In this document: piece by piece, positions 5,895-14,204 of the stretch
How positions within the stretch are numbered: the first letter of the stretch is position 1
Layout: each line of letters opens with the position of its first letter
NCBI GenBank assembly: GCA_029863035.1
Contig: JAOTWH010000036.1
Location: forward strand, 1 to 14,800
Reading direction: 5' to 3'
Source: Acidimicrobiia bacterium
Lineage (GTDB): Bacteria; Actinomycetota; Acidimicrobiia; UBA5794; JAOTWH01
DNA length: 14,800 nucleotides
Position numbers and translations under genes: made by a program
Notes under the pieces: model-generated
The model's input: the letters and a program-made list of their open reading frames with translations, nothing else
What the model was told of the DNA's origin: nothing
Databases searched by the model: none

Positions 5895-6656
5895 GTGTGG
5901 ACCGCCGCCCTGTGGGGCCTAGTTCAAGGCCTCACCGAGTTCCTCCCGGTCTCGTCGAGTGGCCATCTGGTGTTGGTGCCTGCTGTGTTCGGCGCCGACC
6001 CCCCTTCGCTCGGCACCTCGGCCATTCTCCATCTGGGCACGTTGGCGGCCGTTGTCCTCTACTTCCGACGCGACCTGCTGCGGCTGACGCGCTTCAGGAG
6101 CGACGAGACGGCACGAAGGCTCGTGTGGCTACTCGCAATCGGCACGGTGCCGGCAGCCATAGCGGGGCTCCTCCTGGAGGACGCGCTCGACGAGTTCAAC
6201 AGCGAGCCCCGCCTCGTGGCCATCGCGTTGATCTTCACCGGTGCAATGCTGGTGGCTTCCGGGGCCATCGTGCGAAGACAACGCACGATCGAACAAGCGA
6301 ACCGCCGCGACGCGGTGTTGATCGGGCTGGCTCAGGCAACCGCCCTCATTCCTGGCATCTCCCGCTCCGGGATAACCATCACCGCTGGCCTGGGGCGTGG
6401 GCTTACGGCAACGGAGGCAGCTCGGTTCTCATTCCTGCTGGCTGTGCCCGTCATCGCCGGGGCCGGTCTGCTCGAAATGATCGACGCGATAGACCAAGGT
6501 TCGCTGACCGGGGAGCTGTGGGTGGGTGTGGGGGTGGCAGCCGTCAGCGGCTATCTGGCCATCGACATCCTTCTGCGGTTGTTGCGGAGAGCAGGCCTCG
6601 CCGGTTTCGGAGCTTATTGCCTGCTATTCGGTGTCTACGCCTTCGTCTTCGTGTAG
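5895..6656 (+). CDS. uppP: Undecaprenyl-diphosphatase UppP (BacA type)
   Basis: UppP removes a phosphate from undecaprenyl pyrophosphate at the membrane, recycling the lipid carrier for cell-wall synthesis; excess gives bacitracin resistance. The two signature loops are intact: GLTEFLPVSSSGHL at residues 12-25, with the catalytic Glu15, and PGISRSGITITAGL at about 153-166, with the essential Arg. The 253 residues hold seven or eight hydrophobic helices, the normal size. The start is GTG, 10 bases after the SAF gene. The stop codon TAG is made from a TA dinucleotide at 6654-6655 plus the first base of the inverted-repeat element that follows. Confidence 0.95.
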   Translation: MWTAALWGLVQGLTEFLPVSSSGHLVLVPAVFGADPPSLGTSAILHLGTLAAVVLYFRRDLLRLTRFRSDETARRLVWLLAIGTVPAAIAGLLLEDALDEFNSEPRLVAIALIFTGAMLVASGAIVRRQRTIEQANRRDAVLIGLAQATALIPGISRSGITITAGLGRGLTATEAARFSFLLAVPVIAGAGLLEMIDAIDQGSLTGELWVGVGVAAVSGYLAIDILLRLLRRAGLAGFGAYCLLFGVYAFVFV

Positions 6657-6815
6657 TGCCCTGAGTCGCAAGTCATGCACAGAATCTTGCCGGCCCTCGA
6701 CGCCCCTGACTACGTCCTCCGCCTCGACGCAGTTACCACTGCGCCTTCGTTGTGCGTCCTTGCCAGGAACGCCGACGCCTCGGCAATATCAGTACGAACT
6801 CACGACACAGGGCAC
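6656..6815. mobile_element. 160-bp element with terminal inverted repeats flanked by TA (MITE-like)
   Basis: The left end starts GTGCCCTGAGTCGCAAGT. The right end, read inward on the minus strand, starts GTGCCCTGTGTCGTGAGT, so 15 of the first 18 bases agree. Both ends are flanked by TA (6654-6655 and 6816-6817), the target duplication typical of IS630/mariner-type transposition. No transposase is inside. The only internal frame with sense is a 47-residue reading from ATG 6675 to the TAG at the right end, which I do not regard as a gene. It separates the convergent uppP and Eis-like genes and supplies the final G of both TAG stops. The assignment to IS630-type MITEs is an inference from the TA and the repeats. 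Confidence 0.6.
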
Positions 6816-8029
6816 TAGAAGACCGAGGTGCACCAAGGGGGCTCGTGCCAGCGGAACATGGCGGCGAGCAAGCGCAGCGACTCCTCCGAGCCGCGCAATC
6901 GACCTGCGAAGGCAAGCGCCGCCACCTCGGCGTCACCGAGGTAGAGCGAAGCCAGGTCGTTCGTCTCCAAGGTGACGTCTGCCTCGGCGTCGGTCGGCAC
7001 GCAGTGAGCCTCCTGCGGCCCGCCCGATAGCTCGAACCGACCGCTCCTTTGCGGTAGAAACTCGTCTGTCACCTCAAGCACCAATCGCCCACTCTGGGGA
7101 TAGCGCCGCGCTTCTAGGCAGGCCGGCACGTCCAGCAGGCGCAGCCACAGCGCCTCGGAGGAGCTGGTGACGATCCGCCGCGGGTCCTCGACCATCCAGC
7201 GCAACGGCTCGTCGATGGGCCGGATCGAAGCACTCACCGTGACGGTCAGATCCAGGTTGAGCACGAAGTTCCACAAAGCCCGGTAGGCGTCTTGGTCCAG
7301 CGTGATGAGCTCACCTACGAAGGCCTCGCCATCGTTGAAACCGTCGTCGGTCCAATTGGGCTTCTGGCGATAACGCAAATAGCCCTGGGATATGCCGTCG
7401 CGCTCGTACACCGCCCAGCGGTTGGCCGACCAGCCGCCCCGCGAGCCCTCATGATCTCGGAAGATCTCTAGCTCCCAGAAGTCTGCGTCGCGGCTGAACA
7501 TGCCGGGTCGAATCGTCGCTTGCTCGTAAAGGGAAGGAAGCACCTTGCGAGCCTGGTCGAGATCAATGTGACGGATCTGGCCGCTGGGCGCAACCGGATC
7601 GATGAACTCGATCTTGGCTGTATCCATCTTGAGATGAAGGGCGCGGGTGGCCTGGCCGTAGCCGAATCGGCCGTAGATGGACGACTCCGAAGCCCACAGC
7701 GCCGACATCGGCTCTTGGTGCGCCGCGACATCGTCGAAGTGATGGCGGATCATGTCGGTAAGGGCGCCTTGGCGTCGATGAGTGGGGCTCACCGTTATCA
7801 CCGTCAAACCACCGGCTGCCACCTCTCCCCCAGGGACTTGGAATCGCAATGTGAACGCGCCACCGGTGCCCACCACCTCGTCGCCGACGAACACGCCCAT
7901 GGAACGATCCCACTCGAAATGCTTTCCTAAGACCTCTTTCCAATCGTCAGTGGGATCACTCTGGAAGGTTCTCGACAGCACCTCATTCCATTGATCGCGC
8001 TCGTCGGGCTCAACCTTGCGAACATCCAT
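6815..8029 (-). CDS. Eis-like GNAT acetyltransferase
   Basis: The 404-residue protein has the Eis layout of two GNAT-type domains followed by an SCP2-like C-terminal domain. Eis enzymes acetylate amines of aminoglycosides or of proteins with acetyl-CoA; the natural substrate here is unknown. The acetyl-CoA loop is VSPTHRRQGAL at about 80-90. The general-acid tyrosine lies in SSIYGRFGYG as Tyr119, corresponding to Tyr126 of Mycobacterium tuberculosis Eis. The chain ends WCTSVF; in the mycobacterial enzyme the C-terminal Phe carboxylate is part of the active site, so the exact end matters. ATG 8029 has no ribosome binding site, and TAATCT sits seven bases upstream, as in leaderless genes. The stop codon TAG takes its last base from the adjacent TIR element. 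Confidence 0.9.
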   Translation of the reverse strand: MDVRKVEPDERDQWNEVLSRTFQSDPTDDWKEVLGKHFEWDRSMGVFVGDEVVGTGGAFTLRFQVPGGEVAAGGLTVITVSPTHRRQGALTDMIRHHFDDVAAHQEPMSALWASESSIYGRFGYGQATRALHLKMDTAKIEFIDPVAPSGQIRHIDLDQARKVLPSLYEQATIRPGMFSRDADFWELEIFRDHEGSRGGWSANRWAVYERDGISQGYLRYRQKPNWTDDGFNDGEAFVGELITLDQDAYRALWNFVLNLDLTVTVSASIRPIDEPLRWMVEDPRRIVTSSSEALWLRLLDVPACLEARRYPQSGRLVLEVTDEFLPQRSGRFELSGGPQEAHCVPTDAEADVTLETNDLASLYLGDAEVAALAFAGRLRGSEESLRLLAAMFRWHEPPWCTSVF

Positions 8030-8036
8030 GGCGAAA

Positions 8037-8042
8037 AGATTA
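8037..8042 (-). promoter_or_regulatory. Possible -10 element of a leaderless promoter for the Eis-like gene
   Basis: TAATCT on the minus strand lies seven bases before ATG 8029, the spacing expected if transcription starts at the A of the start codon. No clear -35 box is present. The absence of a ribosome binding site supports a leaderless transcript. Confidence 0.3.
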
Positions 8043-8072
8043 CCGGACGGTCGGGTCCTAAGGTCCTACATC

Positions 8073-8468
8073 ATGGACGAACACACCACGAAACGACTTC
8101 AGAACGACCTCATAGCCTGGTTGACCACCGTATCTCGGGGTGGGCAGCCACAGACCTCGCCCGTTTGGTTCCTGTTGGATGACGGCGCCATCTGGGTCTA
8201 TTCCCTCCCCGACACCGCAAGAGTGCGCAATATCGAAGCCAACCCCAAGGTTTCGGTGAATCTCGACGGCAACGGCACGGGCGGGGACATCGTCACCATC
8301 GAGGGGCGCGCCTCGTTCGACCCTTCCGCCCCCGCCGCCTGGGAGGTGCCCGACTACGTCACCAAGTACACGGCTGAGATGGAAGCCAACGGTTGGACAC
8401 CCGAGGTATTCAGCGACAAGTACCCGGTTGCCATCCGCATCGAGCCGCAGCGCTGGCGGGTCTGGTAA
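8073..8468 (+). CDS. F420/FMN split-barrel oxidoreductase, Rv3369-like (TIGR03667 type)
   Basis: The 131-residue protein starts MDEHTTKRLQNDLIAWLTTV, followed by GGQPQTSPVWFLLDDGAIWV. This is the hallmark of small actinobacterial pyridoxamine-oxidase-fold proteins related to Rv3369, many of which bind cofactor F420. RVRNIEANPKVSVNLDGNGTGGDIV and a C-terminal YPVAIRIEPQRWRVW complete the domain. The family reaction is a flavin- or deazaflavin-dependent reduction; the substrate is unknown. ATG 8073 is preferred over ATG 8016, which would overlap the divergent gene. AAGG lies nine bases before 8073. It shares a 43-base divergent promoter region with the Eis-like gene. Confidence 0.88.
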   Translation: MDEHTTKRLQNDLIAWLTTVSRGGQPQTSPVWFLLDDGAIWVYSLPDTARVRNIEANPKVSVNLDGNGTGGDIVTIEGRASFDPSAPAAWEVPDYVTKYTAEMEANGWTPEVFSDKYPVAIRIEPQRWRVW

Positions 8469-8521
8469 TGCCTGCGACCACGCCCTGACCCCCGCTCTGT
8501 GGCGGTATGTAGGGTGACCGA

Positions 8522-10996
8522 ATGGCCAGTGATGCGGTAGCCACGCAGCGGGGGCTCCAGGGCCTAACCGAGGACCAGGTGCGGGATCGGGTCAAGGCGG
8601 GCCTGGTCAACGATGTCCCAGACGCTCATGTTCGCACGGTTGGCGACATCGTTCGCGCCAATGTGGTCACCCGCTTCAACATCCTGCTCGGCATCTTGCT
8701 GGTCGTTGTGATCGCGGTGGCACCGGTCCAAGATGCCCTGTTCGGAGTCGTGCTGGTTGTCAACACGGTCATCGGCATCGTCCAGGAGTTGCGAGCCAAA
8801 CGCACGCTCGACAAGTTGGCCTTGTTGAGCGCACCCAAGGCCCGGGTGCTCAGGGCGGGCAATGTGCAAGACATCGCAGTGAGCGGAGTCGTGCTCGACG
8901 ACGTCCTTGAGCTGCGGCCTGGTGACCAGCTGGTGGTCGATGGAACGGTGTTGGCCGCCAACGGCATGGAGATAAACGAGTCCCTGCTAACCGGGGAGTC
9001 GGACCCCGTCCTCAAACAGCCAGGCGACTCTGTTCTCTCCGGAAGTTTCGTGGCCGCCGGCAGCGGACGAATGGCGGCCACCAAGGTGGGAAAAGACGCC
9101 TATGCGGTCACCCTGACGGCCGAGGCGAAGAAGTTCACGCTGGTCAAGTCCGAGTTGAGAGCGGGCATCGATGTGATTCTGGTTATCGTCAGTTGGGCCA
9201 TCGTCCCAACGGTGGCCTTGCTGGTGTGGAGTCAGCTCGAGGCGACCAACAGCGTTAAAGAGGGCTTGCGTGGGGCGATCGCCGGCGCGGTTGGGATGGT
9301 GCCCCAAGGGCTGGTGCTGCTTACCTCGGTTGCCTTCGCGGTTGGTGTGGTGCGGCTGGGTCGACGCCAGGCTTTGGTGCAGGAGCTGCCCGCCATTGAG
9401 ATCTTGGCGAGGGTCGACGTCGTCTGCTTTGACAAGACCGGCACCCTCACCGAAGGCCGATTGGTCGTTGAGGATCTGATACAGCTAGACCCCGCGGTCG
9501 ACCCCAGGCCGGCCATCGCAGCGGTAGCGGCGTCTGACCCAGCACCCAATGCCACCTTGGCCGCCGTGGCGGAGGGGTTCCCGCCGGTCGGCGATTGGAT
9601 CGCCACCAGCTCGGTTCCGTTCGCATCAGATCGAGGCTGGAGTGGCGCCACGTTCGAGAATGCAAGCACGTGGGTAGTCGGAGCTCCCGACGTCATCGGG
9701 CTGCTGCCAGGTGCCAGAGAGCGAGCCCAGCGTCTCGCGATGCAAGGCCACCGAGTGTTGGCGGTGGCCAGGACCAGTTCACCGCTACGGGGCACGACAC
9801 TTCCCGACGGGCTGCAATCGGTGGCTCTGATCGTGCTTGGAGATCGCATTCGTGCCGACACCGTTGACACTCTCGCCTTCTTCGCCAGCCAGGGCGTGCA
9901 GGCGAAGGTCATTTCTGGAGATCACCCGGCGACCGTTGGCGCCATCGCCGCCCGAGCAGGCCTTCATGGAGCGGACTCGGCAGTGGATGGGCGCCATCTG
10001 CCCGAGAACGCAGCCGAGTTCTCCAACGCGATCGAATCCACCCATGTGTTCGGTCGAGTGAGCCCGCGCCAAAAGAGGCGAATGGTTCAGGCGCTGCAGG
10101 CGCGAGGCCACACCGTTGCTATGACCGGAGATGGAGTCAACGACGTACTCGCCCTCAAGGATGCCGACATCGGGGTCGCGATGGGCAGCGGCAGTTCGGC
10201 AACAAGAGCCGTGGCGCAAATCGTTCTGCTGGACGGCGCTTTCTCGTCACTTCCTGTCGTAGTGGCCGAGGGTCGGCGGGTCATCGCCAACATCGAAAGA
10301 GTTGCCAACCTCTTCGTCACCAAAACGGTGTACGCCATGGCTCTGGCGCTTGCTGTTGGTGTTGCGGGCTGGGCGTTTCCGTTCGTGCCGCGTCATCTGA
10401 CTCTTGTGGGGACACTCACCATTGGTGCACCAGCGTTCGTCTTGGCACTGGCCCCATCGAACAGGCGAGCGAGGCCTGGGTTCGTGAAGCGAGTGTTGCG
10501 CTTTGCCATACCGACTGGCGCCCTGGCAGCGGCAGCAACGTTCACCGCTTACGGCCTAGCGGTCGATGAATCGCTGCCACTCATCCAGTCGCGCACCACC
10601 GCCACCATCGTGTTGGCCTCGATCGGCATGTTCGCCCTCATTGCCAACAGCCGGCCCCTCACAACTGGCACCAAATGGCTCATCGGTTCCATGATCGCGT
10701 TGTTGGTCGTCGTGTTGATCAGCCCTTGGTGGCGCGAGTTCTTCGAACTCGAGATGCCGCCACTGGTCGTTCTGCTGGCAGCCACCGGAATCGTCGGTCT
10801 TACCGGAGCCGTGATGTACGTGTCGCTGCGGACTCTCGGATGGTTACAGCACGTACCCGAGATACTCACGCCGGAAGTGGCGCGGGAAACGCTGGTGGCG
10901 TTGTCGGAGCGAGCCAAAGGCCTCGGTCAACGATTGCGGCGACGAGATCAGGACGACGGCAACACCAGCTCGAAGACAGACCAGCCATCTTCGTAG
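8522..10996 (+). CDS. ctpE: P-type cation-transporting ATPase, CtpE-like
   Basis: The 824-residue membrane pump has all catalytic P-type ATPase motifs: TGES at 157-160 (actuator), DKTGTLTE with phosphorylated Asp304, ISGDHPATV near 465, and GDGVNDVLALKDADIGVAMG from 536 (hinge). The nucleotide domain is short and has VVGAPD where KGAPE is common. There is no N-terminal metal-binding domain. Sequence such as QELRAKRTLDKLALL, KFTLVKSELRAGID and VRLGRRQALVQELPAIEILARVDVV matches the CtpE group, where a mycobacterial member imports calcium; the ion here is inferred. The M4 motif reads VPQGLVL, with Gln where calcium pumps have Glu (PEGL). AGGGTGA lies before ATG. The last 49 bases overlap the convergent histidine kinase gene. 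Confidence 0.93.
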   Translation: MASDAVATQRGLQGLTEDQVRDRVKAGLVNDVPDAHVRTVGDIVRANVVTRFNILLGILLVVVIAVAPVQDALFGVVLVVNTVIGIVQELRAKRTLDKLALLSAPKARVLRAGNVQDIAVSGVVLDDVLELRPGDQLVVDGTVLAANGMEINESLLTGESDPVLKQPGDSVLSGSFVAAGSGRMAATKVGKDAYAVTLTAEAKKFTLVKSELRAGIDVILVIVSWAIVPTVALLVWSQLEATNSVKEGLRGAIAGAVGMVPQGLVLLTSVAFAVGVVRLGRRQALVQELPAIEILARVDVVCFDKTGTLTEGRLVVEDLIQLDPAVDPRPAIAAVAASDPAPNATLAAVAEGFPPVGDWIATSSVPFASDRGWSGATFENASTWVVGAPDVIGLLPGARERAQRLAMQGHRVLAVARTSSPLRGTTLPDGLQSVALIVLGDRIRADTVDTLAFFASQGVQAKVISGDHPATVGAIAARAGLHGADSAVDGRHLPENAAEFSNAIESTHVFGRVSPRQKRRMVQALQARGHTVAMTGDGVNDVLALKDADIGVAMGSGSSATRAVAQIVLLDGAFSSLPVVVAEGRRVIANIERVANLFVTKTVYAMALALAVGVAGWAFPFVPRHLTLVGTLTIGAPAFVLALAPSNRRARPGFVKRVLRFAIPTGALAAAATFTAYGLAVDESLPLIQSRTTATIVLASIGMFALIANSRPLTTGTKWLIGSMIALLVVVLISPWWREFFELEMPPLVVLLAATGIVGLTGAVMYVSLRTLGWLQHVPEILTPEVARETLVALSERAKGLGQRLRRRDQDDGNTSSKTDQPSS

Positions 10997-13455
10997 CGGT
11001 ACTGGAGGTCCCCGTCCATGAGACGCGCCAACTGGCGCGACACCGTCAAGCCCAACCCGACCGAGGCCGGCACCCCCTCGACGCGGTTGGCCTGGAAATA
11101 CGGCTCGAAGATGCGATCGCGGTCACGTAGCGGGACCCCTTCGCCGTTGTCCCTCACGCACAGCCTCACTTCACGTTCACCCTCGATGGTCTCGACGGCG
11201 ATGAGTTCGCCTCCATAGCGCTGGGCATTAGTCAACAGATTGCGAACGATCTGTCGGAGCCTGATCGGATCCGCGTAGGCCTTAGCTGGACTTCCTTTGA
11301 TGCTGACGCGCTCGGCTTCCGAGGCAGGCCACGGCGCCAGCACGAAATCAACCTGCTCCCGAAGCTCCACCGCTTCCGGCGAGATAGCAACCGAGTCCAG
11401 ATCGCTTCGGGCCGCCACCAAGAGATCCTCGACGAGGTCGGCGACCTCGATAGATTGCTCGGCGATCAATTGCACGAACCCCTCGAGCTCTTGGCGATCG
11501 AAGTGATGCAGACCGTCGCGCAGCTCTTCGGCGAATCCGACGACCGCAGTCAGGGGAGTTCGCAGTTCGTGGCTAACTCCCGCAACGAATTGATCTTTGG
11601 TGCGCAATAACTTCTCGAGCTGTTCGGTGGCGAGCTTTCGCTCGGTGACGTCATTTGCTACGCCAATGACACCTGCCACCTGGTTCTCCTCCCACAGCGG
11701 CGACAACCTGGTGTCGAATACCCGCCCAGCTACATCAATGGCGGTGGTGAACGCCTCGCCGGACAACACCCGGCGCACGCTACGGATCATGTCTGGTGAC
11801 TCGCGGAACAGCTCGAAGGCCGACCGGCCCATCACCTTGCCCGGGGTCAAACCAAGCGCGGCCAGGGCCTGGCCCTCTGCCAGGGTGAACACGCCGTGCT
11901 GGTCGAGTGCGAACAGCAGGATCGGGGCCGCCGACACCACCGCCCGCAGCCGTTCCTCGATTCGCTCCAACGCCAGTTCTGCAGCCCGGTGTTGAGTGAT
12001 ATCGGCAACCGCCAGCGTCACCCTCGAAAGGTCGCGCACGCCCTCGACGCTTGGCGCCACCCAATGCATGATCCCCTCGATGCGCCGCCCCCTCAGCGTG
12101 ACGGCGTCGACGTCGGCTTTGGTGCGGTCGAGATCATTCCAGATTGCCTCGAACTGAGAGATGACAGCGTGGCGGGTCCTCTCACTCGCCAGCTGCAGGC
12201 TGAATCCGGCCGGGAGCTTCTCTGCGGAGTCGGTCTCAAGCAGATGAACGGCGGCGTCGTTCACATCTCGCATCTTCACCAGGCTCAACCCCAGGCTCAC
12301 CAGGTCGGGTCGAAATCGCAGATGGTCCCCCAGGTCGATCACACCGGTGGATCGGATCCCGTCTAGCCACTCAGCGACCGGCCCGTAGTCGCACTCCCAG
12401 GTGGGAATCGGCGAGTTCTTGAACAGGTTGCGGTAGTGCTCCTCGTTATGCCGCAGGCTCACCTCCGTCGCCACCCGGCTGGTGATGTCCTGGAAGTTGG
12501 CAAACAGATACAAGGGGTCTCCCTGGCTGTCGGTAATGACTGCCATACCCAACAGGACCCAAACGACTTGGCCCTGGGTAGTCATGCAGCGAACCTCTTC
12601 CTGGAAGCTCCAGATATCTGCCGCGATGAGTTGGCTGGTGAGCAGGCTCACCCGGTCTCGGTCTTCGTCATGAATGAAGTCGGTCCATTGGCTGTCCGCC
12701 AGGTCCTTCGCTCGGGAGCCGAGCAGGTCGGCTAGACCTTGGTTGGCAGTCTCGATCTCACCGTCCAGGCCCATGATGGCCATGCCGATGGAGGCCGTAT
12801 CGAAGGCCACGGCGAACCTCCCCTCAACCCGCTTCAGCTCTGTCTCGAGCTGATGTCGCGCCTCCTCCAATCGCTCTGAGCTGGAGCGCAATCCCCAAAC
12901 CAGATATCCAGACGACGCCACCAGGGCCAGACGAATTATCCCGGTCAACCAGGACATCTCGTTGGTCGGTGCAAAACCAAGCGACAGGTAGCCGAGCGAT
13001 GCAACCGGGAGATAGGCCCACGACCATCGCTCGGAGATGACCGCTGGGTAGAAGAGGGCGCCAACCGCCAACCAGACGGTCATGGTCGAACCGATGCCAC
13101 CACTGAGGTACGCGGTAGAGAACCCCACCAGGGCAACAGTCAGAATGCGAACCAACACCATGACCCTTGTCCTGAGCCCGGCCAGTCCAGTCACCCCAAG
13201 ACCAAGTAGAGCCGCCGCCATAGCCCAAAAGCCAGGCCACACGCCGTCGGTCAGGGCGAGAACGATCAAGGCGTGGGTCGCAGTGACAACGGCGATAGCC
13301 GGCTCGGCGCGGACCAACCTCTCTCGTGGAATCGTGACGATTGCAGGTAACTGGATGACGTTCCTCCGGACGCGCCGGGACGGTTTACCCAGTATCCATC
13401 GGCAGTTATCGGTACCTGCTGTAGAACTAGCGGGGAGGCATGCGCCCCGCCCCAT
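10948..13455 (-). CDS. Membrane-bound PAS-domain sensor histidine kinase
   Basis: From ATG 13455 the protein has about 835 residues. About six membrane helices occupy residues 50-190, followed by a short coiled coil. Three PAS-like domains follow, near 210-330, 335-490 and 500-610; the middle one has the SPIPTWECDYGPVAEWL and VRDVN-type pattern (MRDVNDAAVHLL). The kinase core has the H box GVSHELRTPLTAVVGFAEEL with phosphorylated His near 629, an N box (RQIVRNLLTNAQRYGG), DNGEGVP, IFEPYFQ and GLGLTVSRQLARLMDG. It autophosphorylates and passes phosphate to a response regulator, but none is in the window, so it is an orphan here. The start is uncertain: TTG 13467 and ATG 13455 overlap the upstream dehydrogenase, while the best ribosome binding site (GGAGG, 13363-13367) precedes a non-canonical ATC at 13356. 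Confidence 0.92.
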   Translation of the reverse strand: MGRGACLPASSTAGTDNCRWILGKPSRRVRRNVIQLPAIVTIPRERLVRAEPAIAVVTATHALIVLALTDGVWPGFWAMAAALLGLGVTGLAGLRTRVMVLVRILTVALVGFSTAYLSGGIGSTMTVWLAVGALFYPAVISERWSWAYLPVASLGYLSLGFAPTNEMSWLTGIIRLALVASSGYLVWGLRSSSERLEEARHQLETELKRVEGRFAVAFDTASIGMAIMGLDGEIETANQGLADLLGSRAKDLADSQWTDFIHDEDRDRVSLLTSQLIAADIWSFQEEVRCMTTQGQVVWVLLGMAVITDSQGDPLYLFANFQDITSRVATEVSLRHNEEHYRNLFKNSPIPTWECDYGPVAEWLDGIRSTGVIDLGDHLRFRPDLVSLGLSLVKMRDVNDAAVHLLETDSAEKLPAGFSLQLASERTRHAVISQFEAIWNDLDRTKADVDAVTLRGRRIEGIMHWVAPSVEGVRDLSRVTLAVADITQHRAAELALERIEERLRAVVSAAPILLFALDQHGVFTLAEGQALAALGLTPGKVMGRSAFELFRESPDMIRSVRRVLSGEAFTTAIDVAGRVFDTRLSPLWEENQVAGVIGVANDVTERKLATEQLEKLLRTKDQFVAGVSHELRTPLTAVVGFAEELRDGLHHFDRQELEGFVQLIAEQSIEVADLVEDLLVAARSDLDSVAISPEAVELREQVDFVLAPWPASEAERVSIKGSPAKAYADPIRLRQIVRNLLTNAQRYGGELIAVETIEGEREVRLCVRDNGEGVPLRDRDRIFEPYFQANRVEGVPASVGLGLTVSRQLARLMDGDLQYRYEDGWSVFELVLPSS

Positions 13456-14197
13456 CGAGGCGCACAACCTCGCCGTTGAGAAGTGTGTTCTCCATGAACT
13501 GCGTCACCAACAACGCGAATGCACCAGGATCACCCAACCCGGGGGGAAACTGACTAATCGCTCCGAGGCGCTCCTTGAGGTCGTCGGGCGCGTTAGCCAA
13601 CAGGGGAGTGTCCATGATGCCGGGAGCGATGGTCATCACTCGAATGCCGAGCGACGCTACGTCTCTCGCCATTGGCACCGTGAGCCCGACGATGCCGCCC
13701 TTAGAGGCGGAATAGGCGGCTTGGCCGATCTGTCCTTCGAACGCAGCAACGGACGCCACCGTTACCACGAGACCGCGCTCGCCGTTGGCGCCTGGCTCAT
13801 TGCGAGACATCTGTACTATCACATGGCGGGCACTGTCGAACATTCCTATGAGGTTGATCTCGATGGTGAGGCGGAACAGATCCAGTGGAAACGGGTCGCC
13901 GTCCTTGGTGATCATGCGATGGGCCGGAGCTATTCCGGCAGCCAGCAGCGCAGCATCGATCTGGCCCAACGCCTCTGCCGCCCCGCCAACCGCTTCCTCT
14001 ACTTCTTCGGGAACTGTGACATCGACGGGGATGAAATGAGCTGCTTCGCCCAATTCCTCGGCGAGTTGCGGTCCTTTTGGCCCGGGGAGATCGAGCAAAG
14101 CCACTCGACCGCCTTTGGCCACAACGAGCCGAGCCGTGGCCTCACCGAGACCGGAGGCACCGCCAGTGATTAGGACACCTGAATTCTCTACCTTCAT
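13427..14197 (-). CDS. Short-chain dehydrogenase, HSD10 / 3-hydroxyacyl-CoA dehydrogenase type-2-like
   Basis: The 256-residue protein is a classical SDR. TGGASGLG at 11-18 binds NAD(P), and Asp36 at the end of strand 2 (VALLDLPG) favours NAD. The catalytic tetrad is present as Asn115, Ser149, Tyr162 and Lys166 (YSASK). The usual NNAG is replaced by LAAG (residues 85-88). The region IRVMTIAPGIMDTPLL and the C-terminal NGEVVRLDGAGRMPPR are characteristic of the type-2 3-hydroxyacyl-CoA dehydrogenase branch, which acts in fatty-acid or branched-chain acyl-CoA breakdown; substrate is inferred. ATG 14197 starts right at MKVENSGVLITGG; the longer frame to 14251 adds an unrelated leader. No ribosome binding site is seen, and TAGCGT lies seven bases upstream, so a leaderless transcript is possible. 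Its 3' end overlaps the possible start of the kinase. Confidence 0.92.
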   Translation of the reverse strand: MKVENSGVLITGGASGLGEATARLVVAKGGRVALLDLPGPKGPQLAEELGEAAHFIPVDVTVPEEVEEAVGGAAEALGQIDAALLAAGIAPAHRMITKDGDPFPLDLFRLTIEINLIGMFDSARHVIVQMSRNEPGANGERGLVVTVASVAAFEGQIGQAAYSASKGGIVGLTVPMARDVASLGIRVMTIAPGIMDTPLLANAPDDLKERLGAISQFPPGLGDPGAFALLVTQFMENTLLNGEVVRLDGAGRMPPR

Positions 14198-14204
14198 AAC
14201 TGCG

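Noticed and set aside
5897..6664. 255-residue frame overlapping uppP
   Set aside because: It is an out-of-frame reading of uppP, lacking hydrophobic segments.
6675..6818. 47-residue frame inside the TIR element
   Set aside because: It ends in the element's own right terminus, has no ribosome binding site, and is better explained by the element's composition.
13082..14173. 363-residue plus-strand frame opposite the kinase and dehydrogenase
   Set aside because: It spans two clearly identified minus-strand genes and has no recognisable domain.
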